DNA of 64,000 nt from Rheinheimera hassiensis (GCF_022436675.1 NZ_JAKUJZ010000006.1:96021-160020); one strand, 5' to 3'. Numbered from the stretch's first letter, positions 1-9,375 are shown. Notes: a model not told the origin generated them from the letters alone. Numbers and translations: made by a program.

Positions 1-35
1 CAGGCGTGCGCCTTCAGCCACTCAGCCATCTCTCC
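1..35 (-). tRNA. tRNA-Ser, 5' part only (probably GGA anticodon)
   Basis: Read leftward, the window edge starts with GGAGAGATGGCTGAGTGG and continues through a Ser-type D-arm to CACGCCTG. That reaches the first anticodon base, G34. The CACGC anticodon stem followed by CTG fits tRNA-Ser(GGA). The rest of the gene, including the long variable arm, lies outside the window, so the anticodon is inferred. Confidence 0.8.
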
Positions 36-59
36 GGAACTTGCGTTGCAAGCGCGGCT

Positions 60-88
60 ATACTAGGGAAATTCACCGCGCGCTGCAA
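60..88 (-). promoter_or_regulatory. Promoter of the tRNA-Ser gene
   Basis: On the minus strand TTGCAG (-35) is followed after exactly 17 bases by TAGTAT (-10). A GC-rich discriminator (GCCGCGC) comes next, then the tRNA. Such a discriminator is typical of stringently controlled stable-RNA promoters. Confidence 0.6.
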
Positions 89-150
89 CTGTTATATGTA
101 GTAGTACTTTGTTTATGCCTGCTTTTTATACATATCAACCGAAAAGCTGA

Positions 151-1209
151 TTAAGCGTTGCCTTTTACCTGCGTTTTCAGCTCTTTTGCAAAGTTCAGCA
201 TGCGGTTAAGTGGCACTAAGGCTTTTTCCCGCTGTGCGGCATCAACAAAGATCTCATGGCCGGTAGTGTCTGTCAGTGCCGCCTCAATCGCTTTTAAGCC
301 ATTCATTGCCATCCAGGGGCAATGGGCACAGCTGCGGCACGTGGCGCCGTTACCACCGGTTGGCGCTTCAATAAAGCTCTTGCCGGGCATCTGCTGCTGC
401 ATCTTATAAAAGATGCCCTTATCGGTGGCGACAATAAAGGTGTCGTTAGGTAGCGTCTGGCTGGCTTTAATCAGCTGACTGGTAGAACCTACTGCATCAG
501 CTAACTGGACTACGCTGTCAGGTGATTCAGGATGCACCAGCACAGCTGCATTGGGGTACTGTTTTTTCAGCTCAACCAGGGCATTAGCTTTAAATTCATC
601 GTGCACGATACAAGCTGCGTTCCACAGCAACATGTCAGCACCGGTTTGCTTTTGTACCCAGGCGCCCAGGTGTTTATCCGGGCCCCAGAGAATCTTTTTG
701 CCCTGGCTGTCTAAATAGTCCACTACATCCAGTGCAATCGATGATGTTACCACCCAGTCGGCGCGGGCTTTTACCGCTGCAGAAGTGTTGGCATATACCA
801 CTACTACGCGATCAGGGTGCGCATCACAAAAGGCCGAGAACGGCTCTGCCGGGCAGCCTAAGTCCAACGAACAGGTCGCTTCCAGCGTGGGCATTAATAC
901 CGTTTTGTTGGGCGTAAGAATTTTGGCGGTTTCGCCCATAAACTTTACCCCGGCGACAATTAGTGTTTTCGCCGGATGTTCATTACCAAAACGGGCCATT
1001 TCTAAAGAGTCTGACACACAGCCGCCTGTTTCTTCGGCCAGTGCCTGTATTTCCGGATCAGTATAATAATGCGCTACCAGCACGGCGTCTTTTTGCTGTA
1101 ACAGGGTTTTGATACGGTCTTTATAGGCTTGCTTTTCGTCACCGCTCAGTGGCAGTGGCTTTTTCGGAAAGGCAAAGTCTTGCTCTGTGAAATACAACGT
1201 CTGTTCCAT
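151..1209 (-). CDS. nadA: Quinolinate synthase NadA
   Basis: NadA condenses iminoaspartate with dihydroxyacetone phosphate to quinolinate, the second step of de novo NAD synthesis, in the cytoplasm. It uses a [4Fe-4S] cluster. The 352-residue product has the family's usual length. The cluster cysteines are recognisable at C113 (ATCSLDLGC), in NAACIVHD and in the C-terminal CRSCAHCPW motif. The YYTDPEIQ and early substrate-loop motifs are intact. The ATG at 1209 is preceded by an AGGTAAG-like ribosome site. No nadB partner is adjacent. It lies just downstream of the tRNA-Lys array and has its own plausible promoter. Confidence 0.97.
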   Translation of the reverse strand: MEQTLYFTEQDFAFPKKPLPLSGDEKQAYKDRIKTLLQQKDAVLVAHYYTDPEIQALAEETGGCVSDSLEMARFGNEHPAKTLIVAGVKFMGETAKILTPNKTVLMPTLEATCSLDLGCPAEPFSAFCDAHPDRVVVVYANTSAAVKARADWVVTSSIALDVVDYLDSQGKKILWGPDKHLGAWVQKQTGADMLLWNAACIVHDEFKANALVELKKQYPNAAVLVHPESPDSVVQLADAVGSTSQLIKASQTLPNDTFIVATDKGIFYKMQQQMPGKSFIEAPTGGNGATCRSCAHCPWMAMNGLKAIEAALTDTTGHEIFVDAAQREKALVPLNRMLNFAKELKTQVKGNA

Positions 1210-1240
1210 AGGGCTTACCTGCTGGCTTTAAAAGGCGGCT

Positions 1241-1269
1241 ATTATAGCGCTGCGAATTGAGAAAATACA
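1241..1269 (-). promoter_or_regulatory. Probable nadA promoter
   Basis: On the minus strand TGTATT is followed after 17 bases by a perfect TATAAT, about 32 bp upstream of the nadA start codon. No NadR-type operator was recognised. Read-through from the upstream tRNA genes is also possible. Confidence 0.5.
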
Positions 1270-1280
1270 GTATGGCGGCA

Positions 1281-1356
1281 TGGTGGGTCATGATGGATTC
1301 GAACCATCGACCAACGGATTAAAAGTCCGCTGCTCTACCAGCTGAGCTAATGACCC
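1281..1356 (-). tRNA. tRNA-Lys(UUU), copy 1
   Basis: The 76-nt minus-strand cloverleaf runs from GGGTCATTAGCTCAGC to an encoded CCA. The anticodon loop CTTTTAA gives UUU. T-stem GATGG/CCATC and acceptor GGGTCAT/ATGACCC pair fully, with discriminator A73. Confidence 0.95.
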
Positions 1357-1375
1357 ATGCAGGAAAACAAAGAAG

Positions 1376-1451
1376 TGGTGGGCCATGATGAATTCGAATC
1401 ATCGACCAACGGATTAAAAGTCCGCTGCTCTACCAGCTGAGCTAATGGCCC
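1376..1451 (-). tRNA. tRNA-Lys(UUU), copy 2
   Basis: The 76-nt cloverleaf has anticodon TTT and encoded CCA. The acceptor stem GGGCCAT/ATGGCCC and T-stem GATGA/TCATC differ from copy 1 but stay fully paired. The sequence is identical to copy 3. Confidence 0.95.
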
Positions 1452-1468
1452 AAACAGGGTTATCGAAG

Positions 1469-1544
1469 TGGTGGGCCATGATGAATTCGAATCATCGACC
1501 AACGGATTAAAAGTCCGCTGCTCTACCAGCTGAGCTAATGGCCC
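1469..1544 (-). tRNA. tRNA-Lys(UUU), copy 3
   Basis: This gene matches copy 2 base for base, and the short flank GAAGTGG on the 3' side is shared too. That points to a recent tandem duplication of a unit of about 93 bp. Confidence 0.95.
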
Positions 1545-1569
1545 ATTTCGATAGCAAAGTTTGCGCGAT

Positions 1570-1645
1570 TGGTGGGTCGTGCTGGATTCGAACCAGCGAC
1601 CAATTGATTAAAAGTCAACTGCTCTACCAACTGAGCTAACGACCC
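1570..1645 (-). tRNA. tRNA-Lys(UUU), copy 4 (promoter-proximal)
   Basis: The 76-nt cloverleaf has acceptor GGGTCGT/ACGACCC, anticodon stem TTGAC/ATCAA, anticodon TTT and encoded CCA. Of the four copies it is closest to the E. coli lysT-type sequence. It is the first gene transcribed in the array. Confidence 0.95.
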
Positions 1646-1660
1646 TAACCGCGGAGGCAT

Positions 1661-1688
1661 ATCTTACTGATTTACGGCTTTTGTGCAA
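1661..1688 (-). promoter_or_regulatory. Promoter of the tRNA-Lys array
   Basis: On the minus strand TTGCAC is followed after 16 bases by TAAGAT, then a GC-rich discriminator (GCCTCCGCGG) before the first tRNA. The layout is that of a stringently regulated stable-RNA promoter. Confidence 0.6.
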
Positions 1689-1763
1689 CCAAAAATTGTT
1701 AAAAACCACGCTGATATCGTCTGACTGCTCAAAATGCCAGCGTTTGGAGGAATTAAAGCTTGC

Positions 1764-1790
1764 AGAAAAAACCCGGCCTAAGCCGGGTTT
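1764..1790 (-). terminator. Intrinsic terminator of the tol-pal operon
   Basis: On the minus strand AACCCGGCTTAGGCCGGGTT folds into a strong short-loop hairpin followed by a run of T. It lies just after the cpoB stop codon. Confidence 0.85.
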
Positions 1791-1793
1791 GTA

Positions 1794-2597
1794 TTATTTA
1801 AGTGCGTTGATTCTATCCTGCGCCAGCTTCGCTGAAGTAGCGTTGGGCTGTTTTTCCAGCAACTGACGGTAGTACCGCAGTGCTGCATTTTTGTCGTTCT
1901 CGCGCTCTGCCACTTGCCCTAATTTTAATAAGGCATCGGCCACTTTACCGGAATCCGGGAAGTTATTTACTACCCGCTCAAAATGCGTCTTCGCTTTAGC
2001 CAGTTCATTATTGTTAAATAACAACTGTCCCAGCCAATAGTGTGCGTTAGGCGCATAGCCTGAATCAGGGTAACTCTGAATAAAGTTTTCGAACTCAGGA
2101 ATTGCTGCATCATAGCGGCGCTCTTTCAGTACCATATTTACCGCTTTATCATAGGCTTCATTTTCAGAAACATCAGATGAATACGCCGCAGCACTGGCAG
2201 CAGGTGCCGGGGTGTTTGTTGGTATTGTCGGTATAGTGGCAGACGGCGTTGTCTGTATTGCGCTGACACGCCGCTCTATTTCCTGATAGATATCGCGCTG
2301 ACGCTGCAGGATTTCTTCAAGCTGATACGTATGTGTTTCAGTTACTCCGCGCAGCTCGCTCACTTCGTCCAACAACATTTGTAGCTGCTGGGCCATACTA
2401 AGCTGCGCATCTGATCTTGCTTTAACAATACGCTCAAGCTCAGCTAAGCGTTGTTCCATAGAACCCGCAGGCTGAGCCTGTTGAGTAGTGCTAATAGCAG
2501 ATCGGTTGCGGTTAATATCAGTAACCGGCGCCGGATTGGCGATAGCACTGGCGTGAGCCAGTGTTATCGCGGTTAGCAGAGTATATTTCACTGTCAT
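1794..2597 (-). CDS. cpoB: Cell division coordinator CpoB (YbgF)
   Basis: CpoB is a periplasmic protein. In E. coli it works with the Tol-Pal system and PBP1B to couple outer-membrane constriction with septal peptidoglycan synthesis. The product of about 267 residues has an N-terminal signal peptide ending near HASAIANP. A coiled-coil trimerisation segment follows (about residues 45-110), then an Ala/Pro/Thr linker and C-terminal TPR repeats (YAPNAHYWLGQ, VADALLKLGQ). The ATG at 2597 is preferred over an in-frame TTG three codons upstream, although no strong ribosome site is visible. It is the last gene of the operon, 27 bp after pal. Confidence 0.93.
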   Translation of the reverse strand: MTVKYTLLTAITLAHASAIANPAPVTDINRNRSAISTTQQAQPAGSMEQRLAELERIVKARSDAQLSMAQQLQMLLDEVSELRGVTETHTYQLEEILQRQRDIYQEIERRVSAIQTTPSATIPTIPTNTPAPAASAAAYSSDVSENEAYDKAVNMVLKERRYDAAIPEFENFIQSYPDSGYAPNAHYWLGQLLFNNNELAKAKTHFERVVNNFPDSGKVADALLKLGQVAERENDKNAALRYYRQLLEKQPNATSAKLAQDRINALK

Positions 2598-2624
2598 GCG
2601 TATCAATATCGTAATGAGTCTGGA

Positions 2625-3146
2625 TTAGTAGACTAACACTGCACGACGGTTTTTAGCAAAACTTGCTTCACCACGTGATGCATCAGCTGGCTTTTCTTCA
2701 CCGTAGCTAACAGTAGAGATTTGGCCGGCAGAAACACCCAGGTTTTGCAGGTATTGTACTACTGATACAGCACGACGCTCGCCCAGAGCGATGTTGTATT
2801 CTGGTGTGCCGCGCTCGTCAGTGTGGCCTTCTACAGTTACACGAACACTTGGGTTAGCCGTTAAGAAAGCGCCGTGAGCTTGCAGCACTTCGATAAACTC
2901 AGGACGGATAGTCGCTGTATCAAAGTCGAAGTAAACGGTGTTTTCCTGACGCAGAGCTTCCAGCTTCTGACGTAATTGTTCTGCAGGGCTTACTGCCTGC
3001 TCAACAGTTTCAACTTGCACAGTTTCCTGAGCCATGCCTGAAGTATCTGCATCAGATGCGTCAGTTGAAGAAGTTGAGCTACAAGCAGCCATGGTCAGCA
3101 CTGGTAATGCGATCAATAAACTTTTTAACACTTTATTTAATTTCAT
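2625..3146 (-). CDS. pal: Peptidoglycan-associated lipoprotein Pal
   Basis: Pal anchors the outer membrane to peptidoglycan and is the terminal partner of the Tol complex. The 173-residue protein has a lipoprotein signal (LPVLTMAAC, acylated Cys about residue 22). A Ser/Asp/Thr-rich linker follows, then a C-terminal OmpA-like domain (about residues 65-173). The peptidoglycan-binding motif [19 protein letters not shown] is intact. It sits between tolB and cpoB in the classical order, 40 bp after tolB. Confidence 0.97.
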   Translation of the reverse strand: MKLNKVLKSLLIALPVLTMAACSSTSSTDASDADTSGMAQETVQVETVEQAVSPAEQLRQKLEALRQENTVYFDFDTATIRPEFIEVLQAHGAFLTANPSVRVTVEGHTDERGTPEYNIALGERRAVSVVQYLQNLGVSAGQISTVSYGEEKPADASRGEASFAKNRRAVLVY

Positions 3147-3186
3147 GATGTTGTCCTTAGTATTTAATGTAATAACGCTTTTTATT

Positions 3187-4542
3187 TTATAAAAACGGCG
3201 ACCACGACGGAGACTTAACTTGCCCTTCTACCGCCGGCAGACGCGCTTTAAAACGACCGTCCATAGAAACCAGTGCTAACACCTGCGAAGAACCATGGGT
3301 GGTACTATAAATAATCATAGAACCATTTGGCGCCACGCTGGGTGACTCGTCCAGATTTGTCTTTGTTAACACTTGCAAAAAACGGGTCTGACGATCCATT
3401 TTTGCAATGTGATACTGCCCTCTGGTGCGATTCACCATTACAACCGAATTTCCATCCGGAGTGTAAGAGCCCGCCAGGTTCATTTCACCTTCAAAGGTTA
3501 AACGTCTGGTCGCACCCGTTAACAAATTTACGCTATAAAGTTGCGGATTTCCACCTCGCTCCGAACTAAATAGCAGCTCCTTACCATCAGGTGCCCACGA
3601 CGGTTCAGTGTCGATAGCACGATGATTTGTTACTCGCGTCAATGCCTTAGTGGCTACATCCATCACGTAGATTTCTGCATTACCGTCTTTCGACAGCACC
3701 AGGGCCAAGCGCTTGCCGTCCGGCGACCATGTTGGCGCACCGTTAATACCCGGTGTGCTGCTTAACATAGTACGACGTCCGCTATAAATATCTTGTACAT
3801 AAATTTGAGACTGGCGCTTTTCAAATGTCACATAAGCCAGTTTAGTGCCATCAGGCGACCAACTGGGCGACATTAACGGCTCTTTAGAGCGCAGCAGTAC
3901 TTGTTCATTTGCACCATCGTAATCGGCAACAATTAACTGATAAGGAAACTGCTGGTTACGGTTTACCAATACATAGGCAATTTTGGTTAAAAATGCACCA
4001 CGCTCACCGGTAAGCTTCTCATATACTATGTCACTGATACGGTGGGCATATTGGCGGAACTGGCTACCATTAATAGTGGTTTCACGGCTATCAAGAATAT
4101 GCGCCATGCTGCCGGTTAAACGCCCGGCATTTAGCGATTGCCGATCTGCGCTGTTGCTGCCTTTCAATACGTCGATCAGTTCAAAACTAACAGTATAACG
4201 GTCAATACCCACTTCTGTAATCTGGCCTATCACAATAGCCTCAACACCTTCACGCGCCCAGGCAGCGTAGTCAATTTGTGCTGATGTAGGTGGCCGTTGG
4301 GGCATTTTTATACTGGCCAGCGGGCTAAATTTACCGCTGCGCATCAGATCGGCAGCAATAACTTCATCAATACGCTCTTTGGGTAAATTAGCGCCTTTAA
4401 AAGTAAATGGCAGTATTGCGATCGGCCTGCCTGTATCAATACCACCTGTAATTACTATTTCCAAAGAAGCATGTGCTTGCTTGCTTGAAAACAACACTAA
4501 CACCACAACAAATACCAAACTGTATAACTTATTAATATTCAA
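3187..4542 (-). CDS. tolB: Tol-Pal system protein TolB
   Basis: TolB is the periplasmic beta-propeller that binds Pal and competes with peptidoglycan for it, under control of TolQRA. The 451-residue protein has a signal peptide (cleavage near KQAHA-SL). An N-terminal alpha/beta domain covers about residues 30-160. A propeller of repeated SWSPDGxxLA-type blades follows ([36 protein letters not shown]). Its start overlaps the tolA stop by 4 bp, which implies translational coupling. Confidence 0.97.
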   Translation of the reverse strand: MNINKLYSLVFVVVLVLFSSKQAHASLEIVITGGIDTGRPIAILPFTFKGANLPKERIDEVIAADLMRSGKFSPLASIKMPQRPPTSAQIDYAAWAREGVEAIVIGQITEVGIDRYTVSFELIDVLKGSNSADRQSLNAGRLTGSMAHILDSRETTINGSQFRQYAHRISDIVYEKLTGERGAFLTKIAYVLVNRNQQFPYQLIVADYDGANEQVLLRSKEPLMSPSWSPDGTKLAYVTFEKRQSQIYVQDIYSGRRTMLSSTPGINGAPTWSPDGKRLALVLSKDGNAEIYVMDVATKALTRVTNHRAIDTEPSWAPDGKELLFSSERGGNPQLYSVNLLTGATRRLTFEGEMNLAGSYTPDGNSVVMVNRTRGQYHIAKMDRQTRFLQVLTKTNLDESPSVAPNGSMIIYSTTHGSSQVLALVSMDGRFKARLPAVEGQVKSPSWSPFL

Positions 4543-5456
4543 AACTGAGGCTCCACTTTAAGCGTAATATCTTTCATTTGTTCATAAACTTCAGGATCAG
4601 AGGACATTGGCATAGTGCCTATACGATTTATCGCCCTTTCTGCAGCAGCACAAACGTTACTATCACCGCCAAGAACCTTGACGTTGGTTACAAACCCAGT
4701 CGTCGCTAATCTAATATTTACCGAACAAGACCTGCCTCTCATACTGTCATCTTTAATTAGCGCATTATCTACTGCATCGCGGATCAATGCCGTATAGCGC
4801 TGAACTTCTGTCGCTGCCTGCCTTGCCCTTGCTGCGGAACGAGCCTGCGCTTCTTTTGCCATTTGTTCCTGCATGGCTCTTTCCTGCTCAGCGCGCTCTT
4901 TAGCTTCTGCAGCCTGGCGTGCCCGCTCTGCAGCAGCTTTTTCTGCGGCTTCCTGCTCAGCTTTACGTTTTTGCTCAGCAGCTTTGGCAGCATCTTCTGC
5001 TTTTTTCCGTTCCTGCTCTTTCGCTATTCTGGCTTGTTCAGCTTCGCGCGCCTTGGCAGCTTCCTGCTCCTGCTGCTTTTTCGCATCAGCAGCTGCTGCT
5101 TTAGACTTTTTCGCCTCTTCATCTGCCTGGCGTTTTTCCGCTGCTACCCGCTTTAAACGCGCCTCTTCTTCAGCGCGGTTTTTTTCGGCCTGCTGTGCCC
5201 GGCGTTCCAGATCACGAATACGTTTTTCTTCAGCAGCACGGGCGTTATCACGCTCTTGCTGCATTTGCTGCACCCGGTTATTTAATTGCTGCTCATCTAT
5301 CGCAACCGCCTCAACCGGGGCTTTGCCTTCAGATTCCAGACTAACGTTCACCATCTCGGGCGTACTGGAAAAGTCGGCGCCAAAAACCAGCAATATCACT
5401 ATAGCCAAATGCAGGCCAAGCGATTTTGCCAATTGTGGATCTATTGCAACAGCCAT
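4539..5456 (-). CDS. tolA: Cell envelope integrity protein TolA
   Basis: TolA is the inner-membrane protein that reaches across the periplasm to TolB and Pal, energised by TolQR. The 305-residue product has one N-terminal transmembrane helix ([17 protein letters not shown]). A long Ala/Lys/Glu-rich helical domain covers about residues 50-210. A C-terminal globular domain follows, with the paired cysteines expected for TolA domain III (RSCSVNIRL and [11 protein letters not shown]). The highly repetitive middle gives long open frames on the other strand, which are composition artefacts. It starts 1 bp after tolR. Confidence 0.95.
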   Translation of the reverse strand: MAVAIDPQLAKSLGLHLAIVILLVFGADFSSTPEMVNVSLESEGKAPVEAVAIDEQQLNNRVQQMQQERDNARAAEEKRIRDLERRAQQAEKNRAEEEARLKRVAAEKRQADEEAKKSKAAAADAKKQQEQEAAKAREAEQARIAKEQERKKAEDAAKAAEQKRKAEQEAAEKAAAERARQAAEAKERAEQERAMQEQMAKEAQARSAARARQAATEVQRYTALIRDAVDNALIKDDSMRGRSCSVNIRLATTGFVTNVKVLGGDSNVCAAAERAINRIGTMPMSSDPEVYEQMKDITLKVEPQF

Positions 5457-5457
5457 C

Positions 5458-5889
5458 TCAGTTTGAATCCACGTTATCTGTCATCAGTCCAACAGAGGGT
5501 GCACCAGCACCTTTAAGCACATTGATCAGGCGGATAACAGCATCATAACTAACTTTACGATCACCCTTTACTATCACTTGCGTACCCGGTTCTATTTTCA
5601 GCCAGCTGGCTACCTCAACAGTTAACTCAGCTGCCGTAAATGGCCCTTGCTGTTTACCGTCTTTCTCAAAATAGTACAAACCGTCCTGGTCTACCGTTGC
5701 CACAAGCGGCGTTTTACCGTCTTGCATTTGCTTTATCGGCTCTGCTGCTGACTTAGGCAATTCCACCTTCACGCCCTGAGTAATCAGCGGCGTTGTCACC
5801 ATAAAAATGACCAGTAGCACCAACATAACATCGATATAAGGCACTACGTTTATTTCAGCCTTCAAACGACGTTTTTTACGTACATACAT
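5458..5889 (-). CDS. tolR: Tol-Pal system protein TolR
   Basis: TolR is an ExbD-type inner-membrane component of the proton-driven TolQR motor. The 143-residue protein has a short cytoplasmic start and a single transmembrane helix. The conserved proton-path Asp lies in VVPYIDVMLVLLVIFM. A periplasmic domain follows (DGLYYFEKDG, VIVKGDRKVSYD). Its start codon overlaps the tolQ stop region. Confidence 0.96.
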   Translation of the reverse strand: MYVRKKRRLKAEINVVPYIDVMLVLLVIFMVTTPLITQGVKVELPKSAAEPIKQMQDGKTPLVATVDQDGLYYFEKDGKQQGPFTAAELTVEVASWLKIEPGTQVIVKGDRKVSYDAVIRLINVLKGAGAPSVGLMTDNVDSN

Positions 5890-6578
5890 CAGGCAGCTTC
5901 TCCGCCGTTAGATACCGCCTGCCGGTGCAGAATATTGGCAAACTCTTCAACAAAGTTGGCATAACTGCTTTCAAGCATTTCTACCTGATGCGAAAACTTG
6001 TTATAAGCAATTACTGCCGGAATAGCGGCAAATAAACCAATCGCCGTGGCAATAAGTGCTTCAGCAATACCCGGTGCTACCATAGACAGCGTAGCTTGCT
6101 CTACGGCACCTAAGGCGATAAATGAGTTCATGATACCCCATACCGTGCCAAACAGACCGATATAAGGGCTGATAGAGCCAACAGTGGCTAAAAACGGTAA
6201 GTGCATCTCCAGCCGCTCTACCTCGCGGGACAAGCCAACACGCATTGCGCGCTGAGTGCCTTCCATTACTGCGGCAGGTTGACGGCTGTTAGTTTTATGC
6301 AGACGGGCAAACTCTTTAAAGCCAGCTTTAAACAGGGTTTCTAAACCATTGTTTGATGCTCTGGCACTGACTTCGTTATACAATTTCGCTAAGTCGACAC
6401 CTGACCAGAACTTATCTTCAAACTTCTTTGCTTCAACCACTGCTTCACTTAACGCTTTACGCCGGCGGAAAATCATAGTCCATGACATTACTGACATCGC
6501 CAGTAAAATCAGCATGACCAGTTGCACAACAAAACTGGCTTCGATCAACAAACTTAAAATAGAAATTTCACCTGCCAC
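5889..6578 (-). CDS. tolQ: Tol-Pal system protein TolQ
   Basis: TolQ is a MotA/ExbB-type inner-membrane protein that forms the proton channel of the Tol motor with TolR. The 229-residue product has an N-terminal transmembrane helix ([20 protein letters not shown]), a cytoplasmic loop and two further membrane helices. The signature [20 protein letters not shown] and the [19 protein letters not shown] helix are intact. Its start overlaps the end of ybgC by 11 bp. Confidence 0.97.
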   Translation of the reverse strand: MAGEISILSLLIEASFVVQLVMLILLAMSVMSWTMIFRRRKALSEAVVEAKKFEDKFWSGVDLAKLYNEVSARASNNGLETLFKAGFKEFARLHKTNSRQPAAVMEGTQRAMRVGLSREVERLEMHLPFLATVGSISPYIGLFGTVWGIMNSFIALGAVEQATLSMVAPGIAEALIATAIGLFAAIPAVIAYNKFSHQVEMLESSYANFVEEFANILHRQAVSNGGEAA

Positions 6579-6978
6579 GCGCTAACACCTCTGACACTTC
6601 GGCCGGAAAAGCCCTGGCCTTCATCTCCTGTAATGAAATACAGGCTACTTTAATATGTGCTGAACAAACCAAGTCTGCCGCACTATTATGAATACTTTGC
6701 TTAAAAACTATACTTGCTTGCTTTAAGGTACTGATTTGACTCGATACCGTCAATAATTCATTAAATCTAGCTGGCTTTTTGTTATCCATTAAAACTTGTG
6801 TAACAACAAAAGCGACATTATTTGACAATAATAAATCCTGCTCAATACCCAGTGCGCGCAACCACTCGGTGCGCGCTCGCTCAAAAAATTTTAAATAATT
6901 AGCATAATAAACTATTCCTCCGGCGTCGGTATCTTCATAGTACACACGCACAGGGAATGTAAAGACTGTTTCTGACAT
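6568..6978 (-). CDS. ybgC: Tol-Pal associated acyl-CoA thioesterase YbgC
   Basis: YbgC is a hotdog-fold thioesterase that hydrolyses acyl-CoAs and associates with phospholipid-synthesis proteins. It is the customary first gene of tol-pal operons. The motif [22 protein letters not shown], with its catalytic Asp, is intact. The open frame reaches back to 7023, but homology to the E. coli N-terminus favours the ATG at 6978 (136 residues). An ATG at 6984 is an alternative, and neither has a strong ribosome site. Confidence 0.92.
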   Translation of the reverse strand: MSETVFTFPVRVYYEDTDAGGIVYYANYLKFFERARTEWLRALGIEQDLLLSNNVAFVVTQVLMDNKKPARFNELLTVSSQISTLKQASIVFKQSIHNSAADLVCSAHIKVACISLQEMKARAFPAEVSEVLARGR

Positions 6979-7361
6979 GAGCATTCGCTTTAATTGCTGC
7001 ATATGATAAGTAAGCCGGGACACTAACTCAATTGCCCGACAAGCAGAACGGCAACTATATTTTTCTTCATCAGCTACTTGTAATTTTCATTCGTTTCTGT
7101 TGACCCATATAATTTTATGAGGTTCCGTAAAAAATACATTTTTTATGCCTTATTTAACTCTATATGCCAGATACACTTAGCTATAGTACTCACTCTAAAA
7201 GCCTGATAAAAAGTAATGTGCTGTATCTTCCATGCTTAAGATTAACCCCACATGAACAGTGCGCTTGCAACGATGCCTCTTTAGGGGTTGATTAAATTTA
7301 ACACTAAGCTGCCCCGAACACGTATTAGTTTTTTTAATGCTGGCGTACTAAATTTTCTCGT
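6979..7361. other. Gene-free AT-rich stretch upstream of ybgC
   Basis: No coding sequence or known RNA family was recognised here. The promoter of the tol-pal operon should lie in the part nearest ybgC, but no convincing -35/-10 pair was found. A weak inverted repeat (AACCCC at 7244, GGGGTT at 7284) is present and could be a worn insertion-sequence end. Confidence 0.4.
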
Positions 7362-7390
7362 TTGAAGTAATTACTCCAAATCCTTATTAT
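7362..7390 (+). promoter_or_regulatory. Sigma-70-type promoter with no downstream gene
   Basis: TTGAAG is followed after exactly 17 bases by TATTAT. Transcription would start near 7397 and run into the terminator ending at 7569. No open frame of credible length lies between. Confidence 0.55.
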
Positions 7391-7396
7391 TACACC

Positions 7397-7569
7397 TGTG
7401 TTCTGAGCTAGCGCAAGAGTGAGGCAAGAAGTTACCGCACTTTAGTGAAGATCATTTGGTAGCGAGATTTGTGTTATTTCCAAATTTTGTTGCTGTTTAA
7501 GCATGTTCCCTGGATTTTTTGAAGCACTCCTTCAACTTGTAGCCCGCTCCCTGAGCGGGCTTTTTTTTT
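7397..7569 (+). ncRNA. Candidate small RNA of about 170 nt
   Basis: This interval is bounded by a good sigma-70 promoter and a strong rho-independent terminator and holds no plausible gene. Those are the marks of an intergenic small regulatory RNA. Its sequence was compared from memory with 6S, RyhB, Spot 42, tmRNA and Qrr and matches none. The 5' end is inferred from the promoter. The only open frame in the area (from 7503) runs through the terminator and is not credible. Confidence 0.45.
7541..7569 (+). terminator. Intrinsic terminator, plus strand
   Basis: GCCCGCTC-CCT-GAGCGGGC forms an 8-bp GC-rich stem with a 3-base loop, followed by nine T. It works only for rightward transcription, where no protein gene precedes it. 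Confidence 0.85.
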
Positions 7570-7694
7570 ATCCACGTCCTGGCTCGCGCTGCAGCGTTGT
7601 TGCCTGCATTAAAGCGCAACACTCACATAGTCTACTATGCTCGTATTGCACTTTAACTTGTCGCCTAGCTGCAGCACCAGCCAGTTAGTGGATA
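7569..7694. repeat. 126-bp imperfect palindrome
   Basis: Both ends read TATCCAC-NNN-CTGGCT inward. The arms then share GCTGCAGC, TTAAAGYGCAAYAC and CATAG, meeting at a short TCTA centre near 7631. The match is gapped but runs the full length. It sits between the ruvB stop and the terminator of the candidate small RNA. Long palindromes of this kind resemble REP/MITE-like intergenic elements. No second copy was seen in the window. Confidence 0.7.
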
Positions 7695-7706
7695 CTTTCA
7701 TTCAGC

Positions 7707-8717
7707 TTAATCTGCTTGCGGTAAGTCAAAGCCAAAGTGAGCATAGGCCCGTGGCGAGGCAATACGGCCACGCGGCGTGCGCTGAATAAAACCCTGCTGA
7801 ATTAAAAACGGTTCTATTACATCTTCAATGGTATCTTTTTCTTCGCCAATGGCCGCGGCTAAGTTATCTAAGCCCACCGGGCCACCCATAAATTTTTCAA
7901 TAATGGCCAAAATAAGTTTGCGGTCCATATAGTCGAAGCCTTCAGCATCTACATCCACCATCAGCAGCGCTTGTGATGCAATCTCTACCGTCACCTCACC
8001 ATTAGCTTTAACCTGGGCATAATCACGTACACGGCGCAGTAAACGGTTGGCAATACGGGGGGTGCCGCGCGAGCGCCTGGCAATTTCTGCTGCGCCGGCT
8101 TCGTCCAGCACTAAGTTTAGAAAGTGCGCCGAGCGCAGAATGATCTGCGTTAACTCCGACACTTTATAAAACTCCAGCCGCTGCACTATGCCAAAGCGAT
8201 CACGCAGTGGTGATGTTAAGGCTCCGGCACGCGTAGTCGCGCCCACTAAGGTAAACGGCGGTAAATCCAGCTTAATTGAGCGTGCCGCCGGGCCCTCGCC
8301 TATCATAATGTCCAACTGATAGTCTTCCATCGCCGGATAGAGAATCTCTTCCACCACCGGGCTTAAGCGGTGGATCTCGTCAATAAACAGTACATCGTTT
8401 GGCTCAAGGTTGGTCAGTAGCGCCGCTAAGTCACCGGCTTTTTCCAGCACCGGGCCTGAGGTGGTTTTAATATTCACGCCCATTTCGTTGGCAACGATCA
8501 TCGCCAGCGTGGTTTTACCCAAACCCGGCGGGCCGAAGATCAACAGGTGATCCAACGGATCCCCCCTGCCTCTGGCGGCTTCAATAAAAATCGCCATCTG
8601 TTGGCAGACATGCTCTTGCCCGGTGTAATCGGCCAGAGTTTTTGGCCTTATGGCACGGTCAATTACCTCGTCTTCACGGGTGGCACTGGTTTGAATTAAA
8701 CGATCAGCTTCTATCAT
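7707..8717 (-). CDS. ruvB: Holliday junction branch migration helicase RuvB
   Basis: RuvB is the hexameric AAA+ motor that drives branch migration of Holliday junctions together with RuvA. The 336-residue length is typical. Walker A (GPPGLGKTT, about residue 65), Walker B (LFIDEIHRL), the sensor region ([20 protein letters not shown]) and the C-terminal winged-helix domain ([16 protein letters not shown]) are all visible. It is the last gene of the aspS-yebC-ruvCAB run, 3 bp after ruvA. Confidence 0.98.
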   Translation of the reverse strand: MIEADRLIQTSATREDEVIDRAIRPKTLADYTGQEHVCQQMAIFIEAARGRGDPLDHLLIFGPPGLGKTTLAMIVANEMGVNIKTTSGPVLEKAGDLAALLTNLEPNDVLFIDEIHRLSPVVEEILYPAMEDYQLDIMIGEGPAARSIKLDLPPFTLVGATTRAGALTSPLRDRFGIVQRLEFYKVSELTQIILRSAHFLNLVLDEAGAAEIARRSRGTPRIANRLLRRVRDYAQVKANGEVTVEIASQALLMVDVDAEGFDYMDRKLILAIIEKFMGGPVGLDNLAAAIGEEKDTIEDVIEPFLIQQGFIQRTPRGRIASPRAYAHFGFDLPQAD

Positions 8718-8720
8718 GGT

Positions 8721-9341
8721 TTACATCATGCTCCGCAGCGCCGCTTTTATCAGCTGTTCACTGCTCATGCCGCTTTGTTTTACCTTTTGTACGGCTTTGT
8801 CGGCCTGTAACTGGCTGTAACCCAGCGAAACCAGCGCGCTGGCAGCATCTTGCTCTGCACTTTGCTCCGGGCTGAATATCGCTTCATCATCTTGCAGCAC
8901 CAAACCATCGGTAATTGGCGTATTAGGTGCTATGCCCCAATCTTTTAATCGATCGCGCATTTCTACCACTAAACGCTCTGCGGTTTTTTTGCCCACGCCG
9001 GGTAACTTCACCAAAGTGCTGACATCATCAAGTTGTACACAGCGTACGAATTGTTGTGCTGTCATGCCGGATAAAATGGTCAGGGCCAGCTTGGGGCCAA
9101 CACCGTTGGCTTTGATCAGTTGGCGAAACAGCGCGCGCTCACTCTGGTTAACAAAGCCATATAACAACTGGGCGTCTTCGCGCACAACAAAATGGGTATA
9201 AATAGTGGCTTCAACGCCGGTAGCCGGCAACTGATAAAAACTGGTCAGCGGCAGTTGTACTTCATAGCCGACACCAGCCACTTCTATTAATAAATCCGGC
9301 GCCTGCTTTTCCAGCAGAATACCGCGTAAACGTCCAATCAT
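8721..9341 (-). CDS. ruvA: Holliday junction binding protein RuvA
   Basis: RuvA is the tetrameric protein that recognises the four-way junction and loads RuvB. The 206-residue protein has an N-terminal OB-fold ([21 protein letters not shown]). Tandem helix-hairpin-helix motifs follow ([37 protein letters not shown]). The C-terminal three-helix domain that contacts RuvB ([17 protein letters not shown]) is present. The gene lies between ruvC and ruvB. Confidence 0.98.
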   Translation of the reverse strand: MIGRLRGILLEKQAPDLLIEVAGVGYEVQLPLTSFYQLPATGVEATIYTHFVVREDAQLLYGFVNQSERALFRQLIKANGVGPKLALTILSGMTAQQFVRCVQLDDVSTLVKLPGVGKKTAERLVVEMRDRLKDWGIAPNTPITDGLVLQDDEAIFSPEQSAEQDAASALVSLGYSQLQADKAVQKVKQSGMSSEQLIKAALRSMM

Positions 9342-9375
9342 AAGGTCTGCTTATAGAATAAGGTGATAAATCCGC

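Noticed and set aside
4873..5466. Long open frame (197 codons) opposite tolA, with others nearby in different frames
   Set aside because: They mirror the repetitive Ala/Lys/Glu-rich codons of TolA and give Ser/Ala/Cys-rich low-complexity proteins. TolA on the other strand is certain.
7397..7569. 6S RNA identity for the candidate small RNA, because its length is similar
   Set aside because: The conserved 6S ends and central bubble sequences are not visible.
7503..7688. 61-codon open frame starting just before the terminator at 7541
   Set aside because: It is translated straight through the hairpin, T-run and palindrome, and the product has no recognisable feature.
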